Notes: generated from the letters alone by a model not told the origin. Shown: positions 22,101 to 33,057, counted from the first letter of the stretch. The stretch is 64,000 nucleotides of DNA from Heliocidaris tuberculata (GCA_025618425.1 CM046852.1:6965566-7029565); one strand, 5' to 3'. Numbers and translations: made by a program.

Positions 22101-24116
22101 TGTCATATTCTTATTTTCAGAGTAATTCAGTCACTGGAGTTATTTTGATGTTTCAGCCTTCCATGTGCAAGGAATGTTATTTTTTTTTTAAATGTTCATA
22201 TGTTATGTATCACCTGATCCGACATGGGTTTTAGAAATCATTGTATGGCCGGGTAACAGAAACCCATGCCATGCAAAAGTTTACAGCTTTTGTTAACATG
22301 TATGTTATTCCGTTAACAGTCATGCCAGTAGGCCTACCTCATGTTTCACTGGCAGGTATGTGCTTGTCACATTTGCTCCAGCTGATGGTACTGGCTTTGC
22401 GACAACACTTTGGAGATCAGTTCGCTTCTGCATTCTCGGCCTCCTACACTGGCAGTGTGTTCGGAACTCTTCTGATGCCTTTCATCGCGATGTGGTCCTA
22501 CCAGGCTTACGGACTTTGTGGAGCGTTGCTTTGTCTGAGTGCACTCGGATTAAACCTTATACCACTCAGTTTGTTGGTCAGTCTGACAAGCTTTTCAGGG
22601 AATGGTTTGAAATCATGCGACAAGCAGTCGACGGTTGGAATGGGACAGAAATCAACATCTAAAGATGTAGGGACAGCTTCTTCAGTAAGCAATCCTCTAG
22701 ACTCAGAAGACACCTCTGAGTCAACGGCAACAGGTCACTTGTTGCCTTTGTCGTATGCGTCTGCACAACCTGAAACGAATCCTAGGGAAACGAAGTACAA
22801 AAACCCTGACGAACTTACGGGCACAGATATTCATGGTTCCAAGGGAAATAAGAAAATAGCCATTTTAGAATCCAACGCTCGTAATGAAAACGCGTTCACC
22901 ACTAAACGATGCTCTAAGATAGCTTGTAAGATCCTCGACTTTATCTGGACAATGTCCTCGTACAATACCATTAGGAATGAACCAGCCTTCTCCCTTATTG
23001 TACTTCCATGTGGGTTCTTCTTCGATACCATCTACCTAGGATGGCTCGTCTTTATGGTGACTTACGCCCTCTCCGTCGGGGTCAACAGCTCCCACACAGT
23101 GTACCTTCCAGTGTCCGCATCAATCGGAGGCTTCTGCGGCCGTCTGACGCAAAGTCTTCTCCTTCATTTGCGTCCTAGATGGAGTTCGTTCTCCTTTGTG
23201 ACGTCCATCATAATATCATCTCTAGCGATATACGGACACACATTCAGTTCCTCGCTCCTGAATCGTCTCATCTGCTCGCTCTTGGCTGGATTCGGTCTGT
23301 TCAGTGCGGCATCTGCCTACTATCCTATGATTTCTGATTTAGTTGCTGAGGAGAATTTCTCGGGAGCACTGGCAGCGTCGTATTTTGTCACTGGTGTCAG
23401 TGTCTTGTTATCCGGGTTTGCCGTAGGTAAGCTTTAAAGAGAAGGTTGAGTTCTGGTAAAGGTGAAAACTAATTTGTGAGCTTTCTCATTCTTTAACTTT
23501 GTACGTAACAGATGTCATAAAGTTGCCATTTCATTACGTTTTCTTTTTTCTTGTCAGATAGAACTCTTGTAACTTTGTGACGTCACAAGCGTCATAAAGT
23601 TGCCCTTTTCGTTACGTTTTCTTTTTCTTGTCACTTAGGACTCGTGCTACTTTGTGACGTCACAAGTGTCATACGGTTGCCTTTTAGTTCCTTTTTCTTT
23701 TTCTTGTCAAATAGAAATCTTGTCACATGTAACTTTGTGACATCTGTGACGTCATAAAGCTGATCTTTTCATTTTATTTATTTTTTTCTTGTGACATAGG
23801 ACTCATGAAACTCTGTGACATATGTGACGTCACAAAGTTGCCTTTTTTTCATCACATTTTCTTTCTTCTTTTTTTTTGTCACCTAGGACTTGTGTATGAC
23901 CTGACGCGGTCGTTCGTCGTCACATACCGAATACTTGCTGGTACTCTTGCTGTCATCTCAGTCATCATGACCGTGTTCCTGATTGCTCGACGTCGAGATC
24001 GAAAGCAACGTGGAAACCAAACGGGATTAACTGAACATTTGTCTGCCAGTTTTTTTTTGGGGTCTGTTTGTTTTTGTTTTTGTTTTCCTATGAAGAACAT
24101 ATATCTACTCTCTTAA
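19155..24116 (+). CDS. SLC16-like (monocarboxylate transporter-like) MFS transporter, intact tandem copy
   Basis: Exons: 19155-19341 (donor GTGAGT), 21653-21793 (GTAAGG), 22356-23426 (GTAAGC) and 23887-24116. All junctions are GT/AG and in frame, giving 542 aa. Exon 1 has the first membrane segment with FGITKSYGLLIPYL, equivalent to the PKSxGxFF region of monocarboxylate transporters. Exon 3 begins in the TM4-5 region (RQHFGDQFASAFSASYTGS, a diverged form of the family loop motif). It then encodes a hydrophilic cytosolic loop of about 120 residues between the two six-helix halves, and GGFCGRL in the second half with the arginine typical of the family. Exon 4 holds the last helix and a basic tail (RRRDRKQRG). 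A plasma-membrane solute carrier is expected; the substrate cannot be read. The tail after exon 4 is uncertain: a conserved acceptor-like site at 24342 (CGCTTCAG) could begin another exon, but no clear donor lies in exon 4. An AATAAA near 25186 is conserved in both copies. Start chosen as the only in-frame ATG before TM1. Confidence 0.82.
19342..20180. other. transporter intron 1, left part
   Basis: AT-rich, with an (ATCAA)n LINE-like tail at 19733-19758 and a poly-C run at 19827. No gene seen. Confidence 0.4.
20260..20700. repeat. 47-bp polypyrimidine minisatellite
   Basis: CCTTATTTTCTTTCTGTTTT recurs at 20352, 20399, 20446 (variant), 20491, 20538 and 20585 with 45-47 bp spacing. It is one-strand pyrimidine-rich and located in intron 1 of the intact transporter. 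It creates long spurious ORFs. Confidence 0.9.
20931..21015. repeat. AAT/GAT trinucleotide microsatellite
   Basis: Degenerate (AATAATGAT)n. A related tract lies at 24779-24832. Confidence 0.8.
21330..21580 (+). mobile_element. SINE remnant shared by both transporter copies (copy B)
   Basis: It has box-B-like GGGGTTCGAGTCTC, then a body with CACCCAGGTGTTAAATGGGT and TGCAATGTGCGCTATAATGG. This body type recurs in marine invertebrate tRNA-derived SINEs. No good box A remains. Confidence 0.55.
23510..23886 (+). repeat. tandem array of four decoy 3' splice regions before transporter exon 4
   Basis: Four units of about 76-87 bp each carry GTCATAAAGTTGCC, a T-rich tract with TTTCTTGTCA, an AG (ends 23561, 23638, 23714, 23799), GA(A/C)TC-like exon-start sequence, and ACTTTGTGACGTCAC. 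The real acceptor ends at 23886. The first copy of the gene has only one such unit, so the array grew after the duplication. Confidence 0.85.
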
Positions 24117-25619
24117 AGCAGAAAAAGTAGATTTTCACATTTTAGGAGTCAGATTTAGCGATCACTTTCTTTTGAGTTGAATCTACTCCAGTTATCGTGG
24201 AATCAATCCTAAAGTGATGGTTGAACTACTCTTTTATAGTTTGTTTCGCCCCCCCCCCCCTCACTTGGGTTCCACTCCTGTACATTTAGCAAGTACTTGA
24301 TAATATTTGTCTTCGTCCTATTCGCTTCAGCACGGGAAAAACAAACGCGATAAAGCCGCCGGAACTCCTGTGAGCATGGACAAAGGAAAAACAACAACAA
24401 CAAAAACAACCCCCCCCCCCCTCCCCAACGATATCCAACAGCGTATCAAGAAACTGATAAGCCTACGAGGGCGGAATGTACCAGGATTTTGTAGGTCCAA
24501 TGGAATTTTTTATTCTTTTTCAATGCATGTCTGTATGCAAGGTATATGGCAAGTTTTGTAAGCAAGTTATTTGTAACCTGATTTTCTCGGTATATTGTGC
24601 ATGATATTGTTTGTTTGTTTCGGTTTTTTGTGGTGACTTTCCGTATTCAAATAATTTGTTTGCGATTGCTTGTTGTGGTGCATCTCTTGATTAGTGGGCT
24701 TATTCGTCTCTATTATACAGGTCAAAAAATTAATCATTAATCAATCTACCTAGGTGCAAAGTTGATATAATCATATAATGATAGTAATAATAATAGTAAT
24801 AATGATAATAATGATAATAATAATAATAAATCTATTGGCCTATTTTTTTTTTCCTTTGAATTTAGTGTCTTACTTTGAGTGCTTCCAAAATTATAGTAAA
24901 GAATACAAAAAAAAAAAATGCATTTTTTTTTTTTCCAGGGGAAACGAATTCGGGAACCCCGCAGGACCTCCCAGAGGGCGCGAAAGAGGGCGGGGTCGCG
25001 GACTTTTACTTTGGAAAATGACAATTTTAGCATTGAAAACTTTTTTTCACGTTTTTGTTGGGTAGGGACTCAGTTGTTCGTTTGTATAATTTATTTCTCT
25101 GTGTATTCCTCTTTTTTAATCAAATGTACAATTTCATTTGTATTGATGCATGATTTTTTTTTTTTACTGACGTGTAAAAAATGAATAAACATGATAATGA
25201 AATAGAAATTGGTTGCCATTTAAACAACTTGACTAGGTGTACATGTTTAAGTGTGTGTGTGTGTGTTGTGTGTGCGTGCGTATGTGGGCGGGGTGTGTGT
25301 GTGTTTAACTATGTGACTCTGTTTTTTTTTTTTTTTTTTTTTTTTTTGTATCACTTTTAGGAAATTTAGGAATGTCAATTTCTGAATTCCCATCATCTAA
25401 TCTCCTTTTTCTTTTTTTTTTTTTTTTTTTTTTTGCCAAAGACTTGAGAATGTAATGATTCCTTAGCACTCGACTAGGGAATGTAAGTGTTTTCAGAAAA
25501 AGAGGTTATCCATCAATTCCATGAACTATGAGTTTATTGCATTTTTAATATTGTAGGGCTTCTCTAGCTTGAATACGGATGAATTAATAATTGCATGAGT
25601 CCTCGAGTCTGACAGCATC

Positions 25620-25826
25620 ATATACAGAGGCGGATCCAGGATTCTGTAAAAGAGGGGCACAATAGTCAGAACATTTTCTTACAACCCCCCCCCCAAAAAA
25701 AAAAAAAATCAAAAAAATTGGGGCACATTCTTGGAGTTGTGTACTTAAGAAATGCCACTCGGGTTTAAAGAGAGGGGGGGGGGGGCACGGGCTGGTTTTG
25801 CCCCTCTCTTAATCTGCCAGTGATCA
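25620..25826. mobile_element. hAT-like MITE in copy B
   Basis: Left end is CAGAGGCGGATCCAGG and right end CTTAATCTGCCAGTG, the CAGWGGCGGATC type of hAT terminus. Poly-C and poly-G runs lie inside. It is the same insertion as the one in copy A. Confidence 0.55.
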
Positions 25827-25935
25827 TAAAAATAATTACGTATAAGATGGCATGATTCTAACAAAAATGAGATTTAATTCCTATTCTTTTCCAACCAACC
25901 AAAGTCAGTGCTTTGACAACTGCGTTGCTCGTACA

Positions 25936-26530
25936 ACTGCTGTATGAAATAATAGTTTGATAAGATTGCACTATACAGTAACAATCTGAGCGACAGTTCG
26001 GGCAAGGGGTAAGACTGTTGATTAATTCTTGAAAGATCATTGATATAATGGAATCCCCTTTGGCGATTCGGGCGAGATGTGTGACGTCAGACAGGGAGAC
26101 TCTCCCACTTTCTTATGTACAGGATTATTTAAAATGTATCTTTTCTCATTTTTGCGTGGTATATTATTATAGGTAGCACCATTTTTAAAAAATGTCCTGC
26201 CGCCAACATACATGTAAATGTAAATGTTGAATTAAAAAGGGCACTATTAAAAAAAAATGAATTGTAATTTGGATTCAAAACAAGTCCCTTATTTTATGCA
26301 TGTACTTGTCCTTTTGAATCTGTTCTTCACTCCAAATTTTTGGATTCAGAATTCTCTAAAGCATATAATAACTGCCAATAATTTACTCAGTGATCATAGC
26401 ATTGTATTTGCTTAAAACAGAATTTTTCGAACATCTTTGTATCCTCGTTTCTTCAACTATGTTTACAAACATTGTATTATTATTATTATGCACCTAGTAT
26501 GTCTGGTGCCCCTCCCCAGTGATACTAGGG
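25936..26530. other. unassigned AT-rich sequence
   Basis: No gene or clear element seen. Confidence 0.4.
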
Positions 26531-26812
26531 TTACAATGTCGTTTTTCCGAAGGGTCATAAGTCCGAAGGTTCGTATTTCCGAAGGTACTCCGAAGGTTCG
26601 TTACTCCGAAGGTTCAAATGCCGAAGGTTAGTAATTTCGAAATGAATAGGATTCATAATTCCGAAAATAAAATGAGATTCGTAATGAGGGTGATAATCCC
26701 GAAGGTTCATAATTAATGTATTAGAACCGTATATATATATATTTTTCGGAATGACAAACCTTCGGAATAATGAACCCTACTTCATTCGGAATTATGAAGG
26801 TTCGGAGTAATT
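26531..26812. repeat. keyword array GGTTCGTAATTCCGAA
   Basis: Same word family as 341-610, again flipping orientation halfway (TCCGAAGGTTCG left, CGGAATTATGAA right). Confidence 0.8.
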
Positions 26813-27628
26813 TGTTTCTTGTAGATTTAATCCCGATGGCAGCTTGTCATACAGCTAAACTGGGATGTCGTGCAATGTGTTGGCAAAGTGGCAGTGCATG
26901 AAGCGGTGCATCATGGCTGTTATTTACAATAAAACAGTGGACGTGCAAGTAAAACCCGAGACGTGGAGTCTACAGCAGCTTGGATCCAACAGGAGGACGC
27001 AATGCTCTGATGATGGGTAGAGCAACCTCCTGAAAAGTGGTAACTGATGGAGATGTTACTGCGGCAACCGACAGTTGGTTCCATGTCCGGATGGTGCGTG
27101 GGTAGAAGGAATACTTGAAGCTATCGATAGAAGCTGCGGGTACTGAGTACTTAAGAGGGTGATCATTTCTGCTGAGATATGTAGCTGGGGTGATGTGGGC
27201 AGGAAAAGACATATTGATGTGGTGATAGTGAATCTTGTAAAACAAGGTGCATTGTGCAAGAAGTCGGCGATTGTGAAGGGTGTCCCATCCCAGTTTGTTG
27301 ACAAGTGCCGTGACCGAGGTAACTCTCCGGTAGTCTTGGTGTACAAAACGGGCGGTAGCTCGCTGTACTTTCTCAAGATTCTGCATTGATGTCAAGGTCC
27401 ATGGGTTCCAAGCTTCACTGCTGTACTCAAGCTGAGGACGAACAAGCGCTGTGTAGGATTTGCTTTTGATGTTCTTGGTACACGGTGATGGAGTTCTGCG
27501 TAGGAGACCAAGTGTTCTATTGGCTTTCTGAATGGTAAGCTGACACTGGGTGTTCCATGTCAAGTCATTAGTAATTGTGACACCAAGGTACTTGTGTTGT
27601 TGTACTCGGGGAATTGTCTCGTTGAGTA
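26813..27628 (-). mobile_element. 5'-truncated non-LTR retrotransposon (LINE), RT C-terminal part
   Basis: On the minus strand a continuous frame reads HKYLGVTITNDLTWNTQ, ALVRPQLEYSSEAWNP, LEKVQRATARFVHQDYR and FYPRTIRTWNQL. These are the usual C-terminal landmarks after the reverse transcriptase of jockey/CR1-type LINEs. The open part spans about 197 codons (27563-26970). The 3' end lies at the left. Flanks GGAGTAAT and AGGGTAAT form an imperfect target duplication, and unit 2 shows the empty site. It is dead, lacking the RT core and endonuclease. Confidence 0.88.
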
Positions 27629-27757
27629 GGGTAATGTAACTGTTTGGAATTATAAAACCTTTTCCATTTTCGGAATTATGAACCCCCTGGCAGCCTGGTA
27701 TGGGAATTTTGTGTTTCGGAATTATGAACCTTCGAAATTACGAACCTTCGGAGAAAG

Positions 27758-27935
27758 AACACGGTAAAAACTACTTTCGAAAAATAAACTCAAGGGCAAT
27801 TTCAAAGGCCTATTGTACTGCCCATAGAAATCCGGTTGGGATTACGTAATACGCTATTGTAATGTTCGCACATTTCTAAAGGTGATTGAAATTGCATTGA
27901 GTTGATTTTTCGAAAATAGTTTTTATCGTGTTAAA
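27758..27935. mobile_element. palindromic MITE
   Basis: The arms are inverted over about 50 bp: AACACGGTAAAAACTACTTT on the left and, complemented, AACACGATAAAAACTATTTT on the right. Absent from duplication unit 2. Confidence 0.75.
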
Positions 27936-28117
27936 GGAACCTTCGGAAAAATTACGAAATATCGTGACAACTAACGCTTCTTCACATGTATGGCCGTTGT
28001 AATGGTCTACCTTTCAATTAGAATTATTGTTACGGTTTTCTTTGAAATGCCGCCCTCAATTACTGGCAAGGCATTCAACCTGGTATTGAAAACTACTCTT
28101 TACAAGAAATATATAAA

Positions 28118-28735
28118 TTAATGTATTAGAACCCTATATAATTTTTTTCCCCGGAATTACAAACCTTCGGAATAATGAACCCTACTTCATTTTCGGTAGT
28201 ACGAACCTTAGGAATTATGAACCTTTGGAGTAATGTAACTGTTTGGAATTATAAAACCTTTTCCATTTTCGGAATTATGAACCCCCTGGCAGCCTTGTAT
28301 GGAAATTTTGTGTTTCGGAATTATGAACCTTCGGAAAAATTACGAAATATCGTGACAACTAACGCTTCTTCACATAACGGTCCTTGTAATGGTCTACCTT
28401 TCAATTAGAATTATTATTATTATTATTTTTTTTTTTTTTTTTAAAAGACAAATGCACACGCTGGTATCAATATGCCTTTAGCACTTCATTTATTTGATGT
28501 ACGATAAAAGAGCAATGTAGATAAAATGCCTTGCTCAAGGGCATAAGTGCCGTGCCGGGGATCGAACGCCCGATCCTCGCATCTCCAGTCAAGCGCCTTA
28601 AACCACTGGACCACGGCACCTCCAATTATTGTTAACAATTATTGTTACGGTTTTCTTTGAAATGCCGCCCTCAATTACTGGCAAGGCATTCAACCTGGTA
28701 TTGAAAACTACTCTTTGTAAGACATATATTTAAAT
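28118..28735. repeat. tandem duplication unit 2 (with SINE inserted)
   Basis: Same sequence order as unit 1. It keeps the uninterrupted LINE target GGAGTAATGTAACTG at about 28225 and lacks the palindrome, but is split by a family-B SINE. Confidence 0.85.
28441..28623 (-). mobile_element. tRNA-derived SINE family B, copy 2
   Basis: Near-identical to 13201-13388. AATTATT sequence on both sides matches the uninterrupted unit 1 (AATTAGAATTATTGTTACGG), giving an AATTATTGTTA-like target duplication. Confidence 0.8.
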
Positions 28736-28932
28736 TGATACAGGTATTTAAAAATTCTCAATCCATATTCACCATCCTTATAGATTTTTACGAGCGAGAT
28801 CTTTACGAGTCTATGAGAATCTCAAAAGACTTTTGATAATTAATATCCTTGAAAATGATTTCAGTTCGGGATATACTTCTATCAACATGTACATCATTTT
28901 TGAAATGTAACGGCCGGTAGTATATAGGTACT

Positions 28933-29231
28933 TAATGGAAATTGAAAACAATAACTAATCTCTTTCACTAATATGTTAAAGTACTCGGGATAATTGGATA
29001 GGTATTTCTTTCAATCACATCTCGTTTTCTGCAAATAAATTATAATAAAAATAATCGGGGTTTTTTCCCCCCAGAATGTTTAAATGGAATGGAAATTGAA
29101 AACTTAACTAATCTCTTTCACTAATATGTTAAAGTACTCGGGATAATTGGATAGGTATTTCTTTCAATCACATCTTGTTTTCTGCAAATAAATTATGATA
29201 GAAATAATCGTCCCCCCCCCGGAATGTTTAA
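28933..29231. repeat. ~150-bp tandem duplication
   Basis: Two copies of ATGTTAAAGTACTCGGGATA...TTTCTGCAAATAAATTAT; each ends in a T/C or C run followed by GAATGTTTAAA. Confidence 0.85.
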
Positions 29232-29620
29232 ATCTAGTGATAGTGAATGCGGTTCCCTTTTGTCGTACTAATAGGAGCTAGAGTACCCAAAGCTGGAACA
29301 CCAAAGGTTTGAAAGGCCTAAAGGATTGTTCTTAAAACGATACTATCATATCTCATTTATTCTTTTAAAATTATTTATTTTGTTGATCAACTGAAAATTT
29401 GCCTTACGTTTGTCCAGTCCCATACAGTGCCTGCTTATTTAGCGTCTTAAACGTCCATCAGAATTTTGTAGTGTGCTAAGTTTATTGCTCCAAGGCCTTA
29501 TGTTATACATAAAAAATCAAAAAATGGACTTCAACATACAGTTGTTTTATTCTACACTGTTCAAAACCTATGATAACGTACAAGAGAAAACTGCTTTCAA
29601 TTTATTTCAGTACCTGAATA
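29232..29620. other. unassigned
   Basis: No gene or clear element. Confidence 0.4.
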
Positions 29621-29624
29621 TTAA

Positions 29625-30032
29625 CCCTTTCAAGACAATTGACCACATTTTGTGGTTTGGTTGAATAACTTTTGATTCAGAGCCCTAAAAAATATACCAG
29701 ATGCATGAGTAGAAAGAGCAAAAATTTCTGCACACACTGTGTCCATTTTTGTTGCTTGACCATATTGCGTTTGATGCCAGGAATTTTTAAAAGGAGAATA
29801 AGCTTTAAAATCCTTAAATTGGCAACACACTGAGAGGTTCAAAATCATTGTTTTTTGATAAAATTGGCAATTTTTTCAACTTTTCAACAAAGTTCTTAAT
29901 AATGTATGCTGTTTTCAAAGACATTACATTTTATTAGAACCTTGTAGCATTAAAAGAAAAATATTTTTGTTGCCAATTTGAAGAACAAAATGTGATCAAT
30001 TTAGCCCTAGAATAATTCCTGTCCTGAAAGGG
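29625..30032. mobile_element. TTAA-flanked non-autonomous element, family II (CCCTTTCA ends)
   Basis: Starts CCCTTTCAAGACA and ends TGTCCTGAAAGGG, with TTAA at 29621-29624 and 30033-30036. The CCCT start and TTAA site fit piggyBac-type elements. The fragment at 4188-4815 is a second, occupied copy. Confidence 0.85.
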
Positions 30033-30036
30033 TTAA

Positions 30037-30924
30037 CATTCGAACATTTCCGTTTTCGTTTCGTTTTCCATTTGTTTATTCATTCATTCATTTCGGATAA
30101 AAATATGTACATACAATGAATACAATGCATACGAAATCGTTTACATCATAGTCTTATAAATAAATTAAAATTAGCCTTTGCTGGAAATTAATGTTGAATG
30201 AACAGAGAACTTAAAAAAAAGGGGGCAGAGGCCTTGTGAGTATAAGTTCTCTAAAACATTGGAATACATACACCGGTATAGCACATTTAAAAGGTTAAAG
30301 TAACACATAAAACGGAACACATAAACTTAATCATATCATCTTTTATCCTAAATGAACGTATTTAGGGATTAACTAAGAAATAAGACCAATGTGTGTGTTA
30401 GAACTGGAATTACTAACGGACCATTAGTCCAATTCCCTAATACACGTAGGAGCAAAGAAACACAAGAATATGAGACGCCCTCAAATGGACGACCTATACA
30501 TGTGAAAATGCATATGTATTTCTTTCCTCCTGCCCGGCAATACCTTGCCTCTCGAATGCAGCTTCCAGAGTTATCTTACTCTGCGACAGTTGCCAGAACC
30601 TGGCCTACGTGAAGACGTATCACTAGCGGAGAATGTTGTTAAATTTCCATCGAAAGGTACCCTCTTGTGGAAAGAAGTTATAGACTGATAGAGTAAGAAT
30701 CCTTGTGCGTGAACAACTTCTTTATACAGAGAGGTTCTGTTGACACTGGGTAGCTACGTTCTTTGATTGGACTCCGAGAGAAAACGTTGACACGAATTCA
30801 GTTGTCACTCTTTGTTACTGAATCATGAATTTTCTTTGAAATTATCTCTTGTATTCAAGTTGCAAGTGGCAAGTGTGTACGTCTTCTAAGAAATTTCGAG
30901 TGCCACTCATTCTTAACGCTGAGT
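30037..30924. other. 5' flank of the GPCR pseudogene
   Basis: AT-rich. ORF 30391-30612 has no features. No clear promoter. Confidence 0.4.
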
Positions 30925-31927
30925 ATGCCAACCCCAGACCGAGTGATTGAGCTAGGCGGAACGATGTCGCTAGATCGCATCATGGGAAGCCTGGCTGTCG
31001 TGTTGTACGCCATCATGTTTCTACTGGGGGTTGTTGGGAACGCTGTAGTTCTGTTAGCAGTCTGTATCTCCAGAAAACTCCAAACCATAGCTACCACATT
31101 CATCGTGGCTCTTGCTGTCATGGACTTCCTCACCTGTCTGTAGATACCTGTTCAGATGGCGTCTCTCTTCGGCGAATCAGACGGTACTGTTTTCAACCTT
31201 GCGTGTGCAATAACCGGTGTCTTGAGCTATGTCTTCTTGTTGGGAAACGCCATTGTCCTAGTCTTCACGGCCTTTCACCGGTACATCATGGTGTCCATGT
31301 CTCTGCAGAAGGCAAGACGGCTGTTCAATCGAGCAACGATGCCAATCATGATAGCCTTCAGTGTGGCCCTACCTTTCACACTGACTGTTGGTTTTGCACT
31401 CGGTGATGAAGCCAGTCACATTGGATTATGCGAAGAAGTTATGTGCTCTATTATTTCACCTATATTGGAAACGATCTGCGGATTCTATCTGGTCCTTTGC
31501 ATGGTGTTTATGGTTGCTTTCTACGGGCTACTCTTCCGGCATGTCCGCAACCACACCAGAAAGGTAGCAGTGCCGACCATCTCTAGAAATACACCTCCTG
31601 CACTGAACCAAAGTCACGAGGAAAGCTGTGGGCCTCGGGGAAAGGCTGGGGCGCGGCCTGTAGCGTCGGGAAGGATTGGAAAAACGCGAAATGAAGATTA
31701 CCAAGAGTATGGTCACAGTTGTTGTTGCTTTCATGGTCTTTGTCACTCCTACCTGTTTATCTTCGTTTTTTCAAGAATACATGAGAGCAATATTTCATGC
31801 TTATGGTCTGCTAATCATGAACATGACTTGTGTTATAAACCCTATACTATATGCGTGTAAATATCCAGACTTTAAAAAGACTTTCAAACTGACCGTAAAA
31901 TGCAAAATTGAAAGGCTGTCTATTTAA
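30925..31927 (+). pseudogene. class A GPCR pseudogene, paralogue of the gene at 38136
   Basis: It aligns along its length with the intact receptor but carries two disabling changes. At 31141-31143 TAG replaces the CAG codon after the TM2 residues LTCL (the paralogue reads CTGTCTGCAG there). At 31680-31684 a run of five A replaces four in GGAAAACGCGAAATG, shifting frame in the third intracellular loop. The sequence resumes in another frame as REMKITKSMVTVVVAF and ends KYPDFKKTFKLTVKCKIE. Conserved landmarks are present in pieces: GVVGN in TM1, FHRY at the end of TM3, and NPILY in TM7. The N-terminus is much shorter than in the paralogue. No other stops interrupt the two frames, so inactivation looks recent. 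The A-run difference could be an assembly error; the TAG is a plain substitution. Confidence 0.85.
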
Positions 31928-32405
31928 CTCTTTCAGTGCCGATGTCACATATATGTGACAAGTAGACTTTTCATTTTCATACACCAATTGCTCCATCACA
32001 GGAAAGGTATATGGTGGTCAATGTATATCAAAATTTTGAGCATAAATCAAGCATTGTAAATATATGATTATAATTATATGCTACCATAGAAATTTTCAGA
32101 GAAAATTGCAGATTTTTAAAAAGATATTACCTTATTTCAACATCAAACAATAGTAAACAAATGAGAAGCCAAAAAATAATGGACAAAAAAGAAACTTAAA
32201 TATAATTTTCAATGATTTTTATGTATAAAGTTTGGTAAAGTAATGTTTGGTATTATAAGAAATGGTAATAATTTTCCTGATGGTAAGCCCTCATCAAAAA
32301 TGGATCAATCTCATTTTCACAGAAAAGTTAGTCAATAAGTGTAGGAACATTCCTGCCAAGTTATTTTGCTCAAAACTTTTTCGTTAAAAAGTTACGCCAT
32401 TTCGA
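31928..32405. other. 3' flank of the GPCR pseudogene
   Basis: TTAACTCTTTCAGTGCCGATG just after the stop resembles the left end of a TTAA element; no matching right end found. Confidence 0.4.
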
Positions 32406-32409
32406 TTAA

Positions 32410-32823
32410 AGGTCAATCATGTAGAGATTTGGTAAGCCCTCATCAAAAACTGTTCGTCAGATTTCTTCAATTTTCGTTGATAAATAGCAAGATACTAGCA
32501 ATACTAAAATACTGTGAAGATTTTGCCTCCTAAAGTTTAATATTAAACAAATAAGAGGCAAAAACTAATTTATGTGCCGGGACAGGCACGTAAAATCCCA
32601 ACAAAGGCAGTATGTGCTATACACTGTACACACACGTGCAAAGCCAATGAATAGCTACACGAGCATTCCTTACAGATATTTACACTGAAATTCATCCGAA
32701 ATCATAGATAGAATACCAAATGATCTTTTACAGACATATTTTGATACAAGGAGAACAACATGAGACTATATTTTACATGTTTCTCTCCAATCTCCTTTTT
32801 GCTACCAATACTGTACATGAGCT
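32410..32823. mobile_element. TTAA-flanked element, family I copy 2
   Basis: 414 bp, an internally deleted relative of 4261-4770, with TTAA at 32406-32409 and 32824-32827. It starts AGGTCAATCATGTA and ends TACATGAGCT. Confidence 0.88.
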
Positions 32824-32872
32824 TTAAGGGCGATTTTCTTTTTCTTTTTTTGTTGTGTTCATTTATATATAT

Positions 32873-33057
32873 ATAATTGTAAGAAATGAAAATGAGAGAA
32901 TAATGGTTACGCAGCTTAAATCAAAGTTCCCAAGAGCTGTAGGCCCTACTCCCTGTTTTGAAATTTTTTCGAAGGTTGAAAAAATGTCTCCGCCGGGAAT
33001 CGAACCCGGGTCACTGGCTTAGACCGCCAATGCCTTAACCACTAGACCACTGAGAAG
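32873..33057 (-). mobile_element. tRNA-derived SINE family C, copy 1
   Basis: The head (33056-32987, minus) folds as a near-complete tRNA: D-arm region TGGTCTAGTGG, a five-pair anticodon stem, and a perfect T-arm CCGGG-TTCGATT-CCCGG. The anticodon loop GGTCTAA lacks U33, and one acceptor pair mismatches. A body shared with 34668-34735 follows, so I call a SINE and not a tRNA gene. Confidence 0.7.

Larger units (their letters stand above)
21330..25935. repeat. segmental duplication, copy B
   Basis: Counterpart of 7287-11235, about 14 kb downstream in direct orientation. The left limit falls in intron 1 of the intact gene, at or within the SINE remnant. The right limit fades near 25.9 kb. Private differences include the 23.5-23.9 kb array, poly-T expansions at 25.3-25.45 kb and a trinucleotide repeat at 24.78 kb. 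Confidence 0.85.
26711..28117. repeat. tandem duplication unit 1 (with LINE and palindrome inserted)
   Basis: It begins ATTAATGTATTAGAACC and ends with TTGAAAACTACTCTTTACAAG. Without its insertions it is about 410 bp and collinear with 28118-28735. Confidence 0.85.

Noticed and set aside
24307..24561. Extra coding exon of the transporter (HGKNKRDKAAGTPV...)
   Set aside because: The acceptor CGCTTCAG is conserved in both copies, but exon 4 offers no convincing donor and already ends in a stop; left as a possibility in the gene entry.
26970..27563. Host protein-coding gene of 197 codons on the minus strand
   Set aside because: Content matches the C-terminal part of LINE ORF2, and the block is a dated insertion with an empty site nearby.
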